NCBI GenBank assembly: GCA_945643635.1
Contig: CALZFC010000001.1
Span: 8,165,001 to 8,229,000 of the forward strand
Direction: 5' to 3'
Length of the DNA stretch: 64,000 bases
DNA from: Allodiplogaster sudhausi
Taxonomy: Eukaryota; Nematoda; Chromadorea; Rhabditida; Diplogasteridae
Shown: piece by piece, positions 44,239 through 56,012 of the stretch
Position numbering within the stretch: the first letter of the stretch is position 1
How the letters are laid out: each line of letters begins with the position of its first letter
Program-made: the position numbers and the translations under genes
The notes under the pieces: model-generated
What the model was told of the DNA's origin: nothing
Seen by the model: only the letters and a program-made list of their open reading frames with translations
The model's database searches: none

Positions 44239-45799
44239 TTAATCTATGGGCTTCATAAGGACGGAATCGGTGAACTTGACCTGAAATGTATGATTAAATC
44301 ACCTTGCATTCTTTCTCTGTTCCTATCTCTATCTTTCCCTCTCTTCCCAGTCTCACTCTCTCTCATTTCACACTCTCTTTCTCTCTCGCTCTCTCAATGA
44401 CCTTTCGAGATGAAGGTGGCCTGTCTGGACAAGGGTCCTTCTTCTGATTGTGCGGCTCCACCAAGTTGTTCGGAATCGGCCAGGCGACTCTTAAGCGAAG
44501 ATGCTATTTCTTTGGTCTATCTCTTTCCTCTATAGCTGTCATCTTCCCCACAAATCTTCCTCCTTTTTTATCTCTTGCTCTCACTGGTTCTTCCTCGTAT
44601 CCCTCCTCCTTCCTTTCTCCATTTCCTCAGCTCTGACTAACTGCTTATTCAGCAGTTTTATCCCGATGGGAACGATGATCTCGTTCGTGGAGTCTGCCGA
44701 AGAAGGGGGCTTCTCGTTACTCTTCAATTTTAGGAATATGAATTTTAAGGAATCTTATTTAAAAATTAAATTTATTTTTACTTAAAGTAAAGGGAATTGG
44801 ACTCTTTTTTTATACAATCTCTTTATTTTTATGACTATTGTGTCTAGAAATTTTCACCGCGTCCGATGGTACCCGTTTGCTCGTCAAATGCTTTAGCAGC
44901 TCCTTGTCCGCGGACCTTTGCTGCTGCTTCGACGAGTTCCCTTCTCCCTCCTGCAATTTCAATTGCATGGCAACGAGGAAGTCAAACATGCGAGCTTTAG
45001 ATTGCCCTGCCTAGATGTTTACCAATTTGCCATATAGGCACCCTACCTTTTCGCTGTTCTTCTCTTCCTTATCTTTGCCTCTATTCTTGCATTCCTTCCG
45101 GGATTGAGTTGCCTCGCTTTCACTTTTCTCGGTCGACTCCTCCGTGATCGACGGCATTATTTCCTCCTTCCGCCGAGGTCGAGGCTTCTGGACAGAGGGA
45201 CGGAGAGGAAGTCGAACCTGCATGCTTTGGATTGCTTTGCCTATATATTTACCAATTTGCCATATCGACATCCTACCTCTTTGCAAATCTGATCCTCCAT
45301 ATCTTTGCCTCTCTTCTTGCACTCCTTTCGCGACCTCGTGGCCTTCCTTCCACTTTTCTCGCCTGACTCCTCCGGGATTGAAGGCAGCTTTCGTAGCTTT
45401 TGCGGCTTCCGCAGACCCGACTGACGAGGGCGAGGCTTAGGTTCTGAGGGGCTCGGCTTCTGATCAGGAAGGCCGGGCTTTGGGTCAGCGGGGTAGAGCA
45501 AGGCGGGGCTCGCATTCGTGATGTTCTGAAAATGTTGTACTTTATTTTTTTTTACTTTTGTTTTTGATTTCCTGAATTGAATAAAGAAAATTGAAATATC
45601 TAAAAAGTGTTTTTACATTTGTTTTTTTTTTAAATATCGCATTCAGTTTAATGACAGTAATATTTGTATCTACTCTACGGACGGCCGATTGTGGCGTGTC
45701 GACGCTGCCCGGAGCCGCCCGACGCTTCCTTTTCTTGACGCAGCCGACCAGAACGAGAGTCGCCGCGGCTGTGACTGGCGCCAGCCAGAGAAGAGCCAT
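44239..45799 (-). CDS. Lys/Pro-rich single-pass membrane protein of unknown function, intact left-arm copy
   Basis: Minus-strand exons 45799-45683, 45525-45277, 45217-45047, 44950-44858, 44721-44585, 44489-44402 and 44280-44239 join in phase to 298 residues. A signal-anchor (MALLWLAPVTAAATLVLVGC) is followed by the basic stop-transfer VKKRKRR, then a Pro/Lys/Glu-rich tail likely to be disordered. Exons 2 and 3 are tandem copies: each has QKPRP or RKPQK, a PSI-EES-EKS motif and RSRKECKKRGKD or QSRKECKNRGKD. The introns behind them (GTAGG..CTATATGGCAAATTGG) are copied too. The last exon ends in KFTDSVLMKPID. The right-arm copy (54111-55654) is broken. Confidence 0.7.
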
Positions 45800-46770
45800 C
45801 TTAATTTTTTTTATCGAAGCAAAAGAAACAAAGGAAATCTTTATCTGAAGAATTAAAAAAATCCTTTTTTCAACGTGATTCAGTAATTATTTTTTATGAT
45901 AAAGAAAAAAACGAGATGAAGGTGGGAAGGAAAGCGTGAACCAGCTCCCGCTGAAGTAATCTTGGGAAATGACGACTTCATTTTCCCCCTGAAAATCCCG
46001 AAAAAAGTTGATATTAAACGGTAAAACTGTTGCAAATTTATCGGAGGAAAAGTACACTATAATAATTGAAAGTATGCTCTTATAACAACAACAGTCATAA
46101 ACATCTAAATAAAGCGCAATGTTTTATTCAGGAGCATTCTATAGCACTCCCCGCTGAAACTTAACCAAATTTGAGGAATACAACTCTGACCGGTTCCGGA
46201 CATGGATTTCAATCTTTCGGTTCTCGCGCAAGCCAAATGGTACACAGCACTTTGTCCCATTCAGTTGTGGGGAAACATGCGTCCTACCACTGTTGCACTG
46301 ACTAGATCCAAGAGGATCATAAGGGACAGTGATGATTCAAAAAAAGCCTTTTGCTAAAGTAGACCATTTAGTGTTTTTTTGAAAATTGCGGGAAGTTCAA
46401 ATAATATTCTTGGTAGCAATTTGGCGCGAGGTTTGAAAATTTTTCCCATAGTAAGCAAAAGTGAATGGAATTCCACTATTCCAATGTGCTGTGTGGTACT
46501 GACTGATGGGGGCGAATCTCTTTTAAGGGAGTCATCCGGGGCGCTACAGTAGAACTTCGCCTGTTCTAGACCCGAGAGCGCGTTGCAAAATTGTAGGGAA
46601 CAAACATTCAACTACTTATATTGCTCGATCTCTCTCTTCGTTTAAGAAGATCACCTCATCCTTGCAAATATAAGACTTGCTCTGAATTAATGTTGCTATT
46701 CGGTAATCTCTGATTTCAACAAATTTTCTATCCCCATGTTCATACGATTTCATTGCTGCAGTGGTAGTGG
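45800..46770. other. Unassigned; duplicated flank and a TTAA-type element end
   Basis: 45920-46170 matches 53610-53900 in direct orientation (GAAGTAATCTTGGGAA, GGAGCATTCTAT). At 46523 TTAAGGGAGTCATCCGGGGC resembles the left end of the element at 49297. No gene. Confidence 0.45.
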
Positions 46771-47962
46771 ATTGAGAGCTTCCTCCCTTACTTTCTACTT
46801 AGACTTCTCGCGGTTGCCGATTCCTTTGGTAGGCCAATTTTTTTTACTGATAATGAGAATGAACGTAAACTTTATTTTTCATTCGTTGAATTAAATATTT
46901 TAAATAAAAACAGCAATAATAATTGCATGCAGGCAATGAAGAACGCTTGTCTCTGCTTGATGACGGCGCTGACAATGGCAATGAACGTGGTGCTCTACAC
47001 GAGAACGGTGGTCGTGCTCCGTGACACGCGACGCGACGCGCAACGCGAGAGCGCAGACGCGGAACGCCACTTGGTCTATGTCGGCTTCGGACAGTTTTTC
47101 GTTGATGTCATCTTTGGTGTCGACCAGGTTGGAAATGGAAGGAGGATGAAATTAGATCATGTTCTTTTATACTCAATCGAAACGAATAGTTATGTAGTAT
47201 GCATGTATGTATGTTGGCATTACTTAACAGTAATAAGGCTAATTCGCTTGGATTAGTTGAAATTCCATGGCCCGAATCACTTCTCAACAGTTTAAGAAAC
47301 CTTGAACGATGGCGCATAAAATGTAATAGCACGGCCTTTCAAACCGCTCGGGACAATAAAATTCATATAGAGCTGCTACACAAACTCGGAATTCGTTTGA
47401 ACTCGAAATTAGCGGGATGGTGCATCCTAATGCTCTAGCATAGTGGGCTGCTCAAGCGATGGAAAACATAGTTAATAGGAATAGCCGCGCGGTTTCTTTA
47501 CCGCTGAAGGACCAAGATAGTACATTTTCTATTCTAGTAGCTAGTAACAAAAGGGCGAGAATGGAGAGCATGTTTAAGCTGCTGAAGGTGCTTCTCCCAA
47601 AGTCTTCTTTTCCTCGCCCACTCCGCTTTGCGACTGCCGTGCTCACCATCGAACTCCGCAGCTTCTCACCGGTCATCTTTCTCTTCTGCGTAAATCAACG
47701 CCTTCGACAGGTTCAGTCGAGAACTATTTTTTATAGATCCCATCAAAAGAGCTATAATAAGCGCTAGTAGTCTAGTAATATGTTCATTATAAGAATAAAA
47801 ACGATGATTATTCTCATTTCCGTAAAATGGATAGAGAGTTAGAAGACAATTAATTTTCAGAAGATCGCGAATCGCAAAACTCCAACACCGAGCCAAATCG
47901 CATCCCTTTCAATGAAAGTTGCCGCAGTTACTCAAATGACTCCAAACAGTCCTAATGTTTAG
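46771..47962 (+). pseudogene. 5'-truncated Srg/Srv-like receptor (receptor B)
   Basis: Only the end of exon 4 (to 46828) and exons 46933-47127, 47567-47710 and 47861-47962 exist. Their frames are open and closely follow receptors A and D (NACLCLMTALTMAMNVVLYT, LVYVGFGQFFVDVIFGVDQ, FLFCVNQRLRQ). Exons 1-3 with helices 1-3 are missing; the sequence upstream is unrelated. The third cytoplasmic loop is seven residues shorter than in A. It cannot make a seven-helix protein. It lies in the spacer between the arms of the inverted duplication. Confidence 0.8.
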
Positions 47963-48603
47963 CTAATACTTCAATTGATTCTAGAAGATAATTTTAATAT
48001 TCCTTCTTACATTTTCCGTCTCTCCTCTGTGCGCTGATATGTATATACATGATTCTGAAATATGTAGCAATAAGCACGAAAATATTTTTTTACTATTCTT
48101 GGCAAATTTTAATGCTTTATTCTGCTAACACTAGTGAAGGAATGCAATAACCGTATATGCCTAAACTGGGAACAGTGCGTTGTCTCTATGTCCCCTCCCC
48201 ACCCACAACTTGTCAGCTCGTTCTTTCGGATATTTTACGTCTCTTTTCAATATATCTTTTCGCACTCCCCGTTAGTCAATAACATATCTTCAAGAGTTGT
48301 CACATTATTATTAATGTCTTGAATGAATGAATACGAAGCGAGGAGAACGAGAAAAAGACGCATGCTAGATGCCGAAAAACAAAACTAGAGGCATATTATC
48401 GACACAGAAGATAGAAATATGACTGCTTGTCTACAACATCATTTTTACGGCGCCTCGAGTTCTTACCGATACTTACTGCTTGAATGTCTGGAGAACAACT
48501 TTATAAATAAGCCGAAACTCTCGAAAGTTATGACTCAAGTACGAACATTGTACCTCAAGAGAGACAGATAAAATGGGAGACAGAGGGAGTAGAGCGAGCG
48601 AGC

Positions 48604-48658
<55 letters not shown>

Positions 48659-49296
48659 AAAGGAAGAGGGGAAGAGGTTAAGATTGGCGGATGGAAAATG
48701 ACTAAAATAAGGAGTTGGTGTTTCTGCGCAAATATGAGCAGATTACAATGTGCCCAACTTAAAGGAGGGAATAATTAACATATCGTTTTTCAATCAGTTC
48801 ATGGATCAGTTCGTTTCATCGTAAAACTTAGATAGGGAACGTTTGAATGTATTTCATGTTATCATTCCAGAGTTATATTCATTTTAAATATCACAGAATT
48901 GGCTACTGTAGATCTGAGCACCCTCCTATTTTGTATCTCTCGAGCGCATCAAAAACGCCAAATCCATCCATTTTGAAAAAAAAGATCCGTGTATAACAAA
49001 ACCGGCCAAGCCCGGATCATACTCTTCAAAGCGTGCATATAGGAGCACGCAACCGATATTGTCCGGAATTTTCTCAACAATTCAACTCATTATACAATTG
49101 TTTGACCACAAATTTCTGTAGAGAGAGTGCAAGGGCAGCAGCACTGAAATGAGAGGACCTTACGAAAACGTGACGGGTAGAGAACTAGTCATATTTTAGC
49201 CAGTGGCAGCTTGAGGCCCTTCCGTTCGGAACACTTCATGGTTCAAATGCCTATTTTGAATTGCTTGTCCAAACATTCGCCGGAGACTTCGTTTAA
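47963..49296. other. Receptor-unit flank with (GA)n tract
   Basis: About 48240-48700 parallels 31560-31990 upstream of receptor A, including GTACCTCAAGAGAGA followed by the (GA)n tract (48596-48655). No gene. Confidence 0.5.
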
Positions 49297-49972
49297 AGGA
49301 AGTATCCGGCGAATAATTCTACAGTAGCGCTAGAGAACTGGTTTGAACGCGCGCGCTCATAAAGTTGCCTGTCGCTCGGTCTGCTAAGACTCGTCTAAGT
49401 AAGCTTAACTTACTCGCTTTACCTAGCATAGTGTGTGTATCTGGTATTTGATTTATATTCTCTATCCCCTAATTTTTCTCCCCATGGCTACCCCGTCTTC
49501 GCTCTGCCCATGCACTCTGACCTCAAGTGTATGTATAAATAAGTCTGCTCCAACTGATTCCGTCTTAGCTGGCAAGACGAGGCCAGGGCTTGGCACCCCC
49601 TGTAGCGGAGTGTCCTCCCCTTCTCCCCAACTGCTTTAAGCTTGATTCACAGTAGTTTTGCTCTCTGCACAATTCTTTCTCTCAGCTTACAAGGATTTTT
49701 TTCTATTTGTTTCGCGTTTTAAATATCACGTGTGGTCGCATCATATATTCAATGGTGTAATAAATTATTATAATCGGTCGAGAGAGCATGTGAAATAGAA
49801 GGGCGGCTCTGACCTACCGTAGCTAATTCTCTACCCGCCAGTTTTCACATTACCATTGCTAAGAATGTAATGGAAGAAAATCGCTCAAACTTTCTGGATA
49901 CATGTTTTACGCCAAGTTGAACATATTCATATAGAAAAAAAACTTAGGTTAATTATTCCCCGGATACCTCCT
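49297..49972. mobile_element. Inverted-repeat element with AGGARGTATCCGG ends (676 bp)
   Basis: The left end AGGAAGTATCCGGCGAATAA and the inverse of the right end AGGAGGTATCCGGGGAATAA match at all but a few positions. The left flank is TTAA (49293-49296); the right is TTGA, probably a mutated TTAA. Each end also sits in a short hairpin with the flanking CGCCGGAGACTTC or GGACTTCTCCGGCG. Similar ends occur at 46527 and 59178. No coding capacity. Confidence 0.55.
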
Positions 49973-50186
49973 TTGAAGGACTTCTCCGGCGTATACACCA
50001 CTTTTCGTTTTATATTCTTGTCCGATGCAGTTTGGCTAGAAATAAACATTGAAAGTGTTTCACACGAATGTCTAGTTTGTTAAATATACAAGAGTTGTGC
50101 ATTTTCCGCCCGCGATTGTTCTTTCAGCTGATGGTCATATCTACCATCAGAGAAAGGGGTCATAGGATGAATAGAGAGAGAGAAAT

Positions 50187-50221
<35 letters not shown>

Positions 50222-50509
50222 TGAAAAAAAGAGTAACTAAAAGGGGAGCTAATTGTAAGTAAAATTTCATGAAATGTGGGAATCGGATTTAGTCTAATGA
50301 AAGAATCCTTTCAGGTCATATGATCCTCATATGCCTCATATGATCAATTACTCAAATCAAATAAACAAATCAACAACGAACCACGAAAGCTACAGAAAGC
50401 CGGATGGAAGCAGTGTGCTGTACTTTTTCGAACAAATACAGCACAATCACACTCTTCCGAAAAAAAATTCCCTCCCGAAAATCGCACCAAGATAAAGCGG
50501 GAACCAAAA

Positions 50510-52510
50510 ATGACTTTTTAGATGCACGTCTTTGACATCTTGTTTATCCTGTCATGCGTGTACCTGCCTGCGCTGCTTCTTCTCTACTTGGCCGAATTTT
50601 TCGCCATCTTCGGCAACTGGAAGAGCGACTTTCGCAGTTCCTTCTACGGCTTTTTGTCGTCGCCGGCTTCTTTGTCAGTTCGCAATCGATCAAAATCGTC
50701 ATAAATAAATATACATATCTGATACATGCCTATTTAGGACATCATTGAATTTTCATTGAGCTACATTGCATTTCGCCTTCCGCTTACTCCGCTCGTGAAC
50801 AACTGCGTGCCGGCCATTCACTTCCTACCAGTTCTATGCGCAAAGTTTGAATATTAATAGCTTGTCCAGTACGCTTTATTTCTGGAGGAAGGGGGCAATG
50901 AAGGATTTGGATGGTGGTCGCTTTGGTGAACTCTTTCTTTCTTACAGACTGTCCACGTACTTCACCAGCATTCAGAATTGCATGGCAATGGCTGTAGCCG
51001 CAAATCGATATCTTGCCGTCGTTGAGCCGGGTCGTGCTACAGTAATTCTATAGTTATTTGGTTATCTGAGATTAAAAAAGTAGATCCTATTAATAAAGTA
51101 TCATTGGTCTTGCTATTCTTTCTTTTTCGCCCATGTAGTTTGGCTCAACTGATCCGTATATCACCGGCGGCAATTACATCTTTGTTAATAACTATTGTCT
51201 TAGTAAAAACTAACATATTTATAACATTAGTTTACTAAGAAGCTACTGTTAAAAAATCGATAATTTTGAATCATTAGATAAGAAGTTATCAGTTTTTGCA
51301 TTCTTTACCCATATCCAAAATAATAAAATTTGAAATTTTATCATTGAAAACGGAAATCACTAAAACAGAAGTTATCATACATGTTTGTAAATATGGGTGT
51401 GTACAACCAGTCTTCATTGCTGAACCATCTCCATCTACAAATTTACATTATAGATCGAGAGGAACTGAGAGGAAGTGAGAAACAGATAGAGACGAAGTGA
51501 ACAAAACATTAAGAGGAAAAAGACAAAGGAGAGAATATATTTAACTTCACTCTCATTGTCAGCTGCAAGATCTACAATACTTTCCTTTAGCTTCAACAAC
51601 GCCTAGCTAATCTTTCGATCATCTTCTCTCTTATTCTTCCTTTCGCAACGTCATGGCCAATCTTTATCTACTCCATACAAATTGTTCCCATGGCTGACGA
51701 AAACAATACTACTCTCTACGTTTACACCTCGCAGTCGACGATTCCTCTGGCATGCCATTCACTTATATAAAATATTGTTCTCATTTAATTAAATAAAAAT
51801 TAGTTATTTTATTTAAAAAGTGGTAGTACTTGCATGCAGGGAATGAGGAACGCTTGTCTCTGGTTGCTGACGGCGCTGACCCTGGCAGTAAATGTGGCGC
51901 TCTACTCAAAAACGGTGGTCGTGCTTCGTGGCCGCGGTGGCACCACGCGACGCGACACGCAACGCCTCGCGAACGCAGAACGTCGTTTGGTCTACGTCGG
52001 CTTCGGCCAGTTTATCGTTGATGTCATCTCTGCAGTCGACCAGGTTGGAAATGGACGGAGGATGATAGTTAAAATTCCATGCTCCGAATCACTTCTCCGG
52101 AGATGAAGCAACTTTGGACCTTACCGATCTCGAAGGCGCTACTCACTTTTATTGAATAATGCATTATGCATGTTACAGCACATTTCCTAGACTAGAATTG
52201 GTAAAGGTGCTAAAGCTGTTGCTCCCTTATTCTGCCTATCCTTGCCTGTTACGCTACGTGACTGCCGTGCTCACCATCGAACTCCGCAGCTTCTCACCGG
52301 CCATCTTTCTCTTCTGCGTTAATCAACGGCTTCGACAGGTTCAGTCGAGAACTATTTTTCTTTATTGATACCATCAAAATACCTATAATAAGCACTAGAA
52401 AATGCTTCTCATAATAATATAAGCTATGATTATTCTTATTTCCAAAAAGCGGCTAAACAGTTGGATGACTATAAATTTTCAGAAGATCGCACAACGCTAA
52501 ACTCCAACTC
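50510..52510 (+). pseudogene. Broken Srg/Srv-like receptor (receptor C)
   Basis: All seven exon equivalents are present: 50510-50673, about 50738-50845, 50948-51041, 51591-51749, 51840-52043, about 52195-52338 and 52493-52510. Defects: the start ATG of A and D is lost; CAG became TAG at 50519-50521; one base is missing in exon 1 near 50650, so SSFYG shifts frame; the intron 2 donor is GTTTGA; the intron 4 donor is GC; and exon 7 stops after five codons (TAA at 52508). The rest stays readable (MAMAVAANRYLAVVEPGRAT, FSLILPFATSW), so inactivation is fairly recent. Confidence 0.83.
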
Positions 52511-53261
52511 CTAGTCAAATAGCATCCCTTTCAATGAAGGTTTCCGCAAACGCTCGCATATCTCCAAACAGTCCTAATGGTTAGCTAAGGCTCCAATTGA
52601 TTCTTGAAGATAATTTTAGTATTCCTTATAAAATTTTCGGTTTCCGTTTGTGCGTTGATATGTATGTATATACCTTTGTATGTATTTACATGATTCAGAT
52701 ATATCAATAAACACGAAAAACTTGTTAAAACTACTCCTGGCAGCGAACGGAGGAAAACTTCTTTGTTTATTCGTCTTACACAACGGAAGGAATGCAATAG
52801 GCGTATGTATGTATATGTATGTATATGTATGTATATGTATGTATGTACCTAAACTGGGCATGGCTTGATGAACGGAGACAAAAAATGGTAAGCGGAAGAA
52901 AGAAGTATCACAGTAGCACCATAATTTGATGTTGAGATCTAAACATTCAACAAATGTTCTTATAATATTTATATTTATTTGTTCATTCATTTTTCGTCTG
53001 AGAACTGCTGCTCGAAAAAGCTCCGTACGAAAGAGCGAAGGTATATAAAAAAATATTACAATACTGACCAGGGAATGGTCAGAAACCCTACACTCGAAAA
53101 AATACAATTTATATCTCAAATGAAAGCCCTTGAAATTTGGTATGACGGAGTATAAAAATTAGCTGCTGCCATGCATAACACAATTTTTTTAAGCATTTTC
53201 AAAATTGGATTTTTTTTTGGAAATACATTGAGTGGACAGTTCTGGAGGGGGCGGAGTCTGA
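52511..53261. other. Receptor-unit flank
   Basis: Similar to 41456-41780 without the retrotransposon. It includes a (TATG)n run at about 52800-52848. No gene. Confidence 0.5.
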
Positions 53262-53605
53262 GGTGACTACGCCATCAGAGCAAGGCGATGTCTTCTTTTC
53301 GACGGCATTGCGACGCTTCTGCCGATTCAGAGACTCGAGATCTTCTTGAAAGGAAAAAAAATTATATTTACTTATGGTTAATTTTTTTTATAAAAAAGAG
53401 GAACAAAGATTAATACAAATAAAAGTAAAGAAATAGATTGAACCTTGATAATCGCAATTCGCCTCTCGTACTCCTCAAAAGTCTCCTCTGCCTGCGCGCG
53501 TCTCTGACCGGCTTCCCTCTTGGCGAGCTCCTTTCTCTCGGCGCGGAAGGATTTGCAGATTGAATCGAAATGGAGCAGAGCGGTGAGCTGCACGCCAAGC
53601 TCGTC
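53262..53605 (-). pseudogene. Fragment of the coiled-coil gene (exons 6 and 7)
   Basis: The minus-strand exon 53605-53444 (162 nt) matches exon 6 of the coiled-coil gene (DELGVQ-TALL-FDS-CKSFRAERKE). A degraded exon 7 follows (about 53353-53262), with its acceptor changed from CAG to AAG. No other exons are present. It sits next to 53610-53900, which repeats 45920-46170. Confidence 0.75.
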
Positions 53606-54110
53606 CTGGAAAAGAGTGGGAAGGAAAGCGAGAGAGAGCTGACGAGTGAACCAGCCGCTACTGAAGTAATCTTGGGAAGTGACGACTTTATTTTCCGTGA
53701 GTCCCTGAAAAATCTCGAAGAAGTTGATATTCAACGATAAAACTGTTGCAAATTTATAGGAGGAAAGGTGCACTATAATATTTGAAAGCATACTGTTCTT
53801 TTATAGCAAACACAATCTTAAAAATCGAAATAAAGCGCAAAGCGTTAAAATTGTTTTATTCAGGAGCATTCTATGGCTCTCCCCACGGAAACTAAAACAA
53901 ATTTGAGTCGTCAGATTTCTCTCGCTTTCCCTCCCACCCACATTTTCTCCTTTCATAATTTTCCATCTTTCCATCTTGTTTTTCTCTTTATCATAAAAAA
54001 ATTATGACCGAATCACATTGAAAAAGGTCTTTTTTATATTATTCAAAAAAGAATATCCCAGCAAATATATTTTTTTCTTTGTTTCTTTTGCTTCGATAAA
54101 AAAAATTAAG
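53606..54110. other. Duplicated non-coding flank
   Basis: Direct repeat of 45920-46170, followed by the leader of the right-arm Lys/Pro-rich gene. No separate gene. Confidence 0.5.
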
Positions 54111-55654
54111 ATGGCTCTCCTCTGGCTGGCGCCAGTCACCGCCGCGGCGACTCTCGTTCTGGTCGGCTGCGTCAAGCCAAGGAAGCGTCGACACGCCACA
54201 ATCGGCCGTCAGTGGCGTTTATAAAAATATTACTCTGTCAGAAAAATGGATGCGATATTTAAACAACCTCTGTAAAAACAATTAAGATATTTCAATTTTC
54301 TTTATTCAATTCAGGAAATCAAAAAAAAAAAAATTAAATACAACATTTTCAGAACACCACGAATGCGAGCCCCGCTTTGCTCTACCCCGCTGACCCGAAT
54401 CCCGGCCTTCCTGACCAGAAGCCTGGCCCCTCTGAACCGAAGCCCCGCCCTCGTCAGTCGGGTTTGCAGAAGCCGCAAAAGCTACGAAAGCTGCCATCGA
54501 TCCGGGAGGAGTCGGGCGAGAAAAGTGGAAGGAAGGCCACGAGGTCGCGAAAGGAATGCAAGAAGGGAGGCACAATTAGGGACGGGAAGATCAACAAGGA
54601 GGTAGGGTGTCTATTTGGCATATTAATAAATCAATCGGCAAATCAATCCAAAGCATGCGGGTTCGACTCCCTCCTCGCCCCTCTGTCCAGAAGCCTCGCC
54701 CTCGGCGGAATGAGGAAATCCTGCCGTCGATCACGGAGGAGTCGACCGAGAAAAGTGAGAGCGAAGCAACTCAATCCCGAAAGGAGTGCAAGAAGAGAGG
54801 CAAAGATAAGGAAGAGAAGAACAGCGAAAAGGTAGGGTGCCTATATGGCAAATTGGTAAACATCTAGGCAGGGCAATCTAAAGCTCGCATGTTTGACTTC
54901 CTCGTTGCCATGCAATTGAAATTGTAGGAGGGAGAAGGGAACTCGTCGAAGCAGCATCGGACGCGGTGAGGAGTTCTGGATACAGTAGTCATCAAAATAA
55001 AGAGATTGTATAACAATAAAGAGTCCAATGCAATATACTTTAAAAAAAGATTTAATTTGAAATAAGATTGTTTAAATTTCTAATTCCTAAAATTGAAGAG
55101 TAACGAGAAGCCCCCGTCTTCGACAGAATCCTCGAACGAGATCATCGTTCCGATCGGGATAAAACTGCTGAATAATCAGTTAGTCAGAAGAGAGGAGAGT
55201 GAGAAGGAGGAGGGATACGATTGAGAACGGGTGAGAACGAGAGATAAAAAAGGAGGAAGATGTGAGGGGGAAGAAAGAGCAATACATAGAGGAAGAAGAT
55301 ATAACAGAGTGAGAGGGCAAGAAGGAAAAGGCAACGAGAAAACTCAGAAGAAACGAAAAATAATAATTACACTAACCAAGCGTAATATTTGAATTTCGCT
55401 ACAGACCCGCTTCTCCGATTCCGAACAACTTGGTGGAGCCGCACAATCTGACGAAGGATCCTTGTCCAGACAGGCCACCTTCATCTCGAAAGGTCAGCGA
55501 GAGAACGAGAGAGAAAGAGGGGTGAAATGAGAGAGAGTGAGACTGGGAAGAGAGGGAAAGATAGAGATAGGAACAGAGAAAGAATGCAAGGTTATTTAAT
55601 CATACATTTCAGGTCAAGTTCACCGATTCCGTCCTTATGAAGCCCATAGATTAA
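54111..55654 (+). pseudogene. Right-arm copy of the Lys/Pro-rich membrane protein gene, broken
   Basis: Exon equivalents: 54111 onward, 54353-54601, 54661-54831, 54928-54965, from 55099, 55405-55492 and 55613-55654. Compared with the intact copy (44239-45799): a 20-bp deletion in exon 1 after KPRKR shifts the frame; the exon 3 acceptor reads GG instead of AG (54659-54660); exon 4 has lost 55 bp and shifts frame. Exons 2, 3 and 7 keep their lengths and frames. It is a clear pseudogene, lying on the opposite strand to its partner as expected for an inverted duplication. Confidence 0.82.
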
Positions 55655-56012
55655 CATAAACATTTATGAGGCACGTTTGTTGCGCAACATGGAATAAAAT
55701 TAAAAATAAAATCTCGTTGTTCCACCATTTGCTAATGCGAAAAATAATAGAGACTCTCAATTATTTTTATTCCATTTTTTCTCTTCAAACATCTTGAGAG
55801 CAGAAATTTGCGTTTTCTTCTATGTATATACATATTGCATGTGATTTCTAATAAAGTACTCTAATTTCACAGTCAAGCAAATTTGTGTGACTTTAATCGA
55901 TTTATTTTCTTGTTCCTTTTGATTCGTTGTCATTTTCCCTTCGCCTTCTCATCGGATCCAGTCGTTTTCACTTTTGGGTTTCCTCTTTCAACATTAATGG
56001 TTAGCTTTCAGA

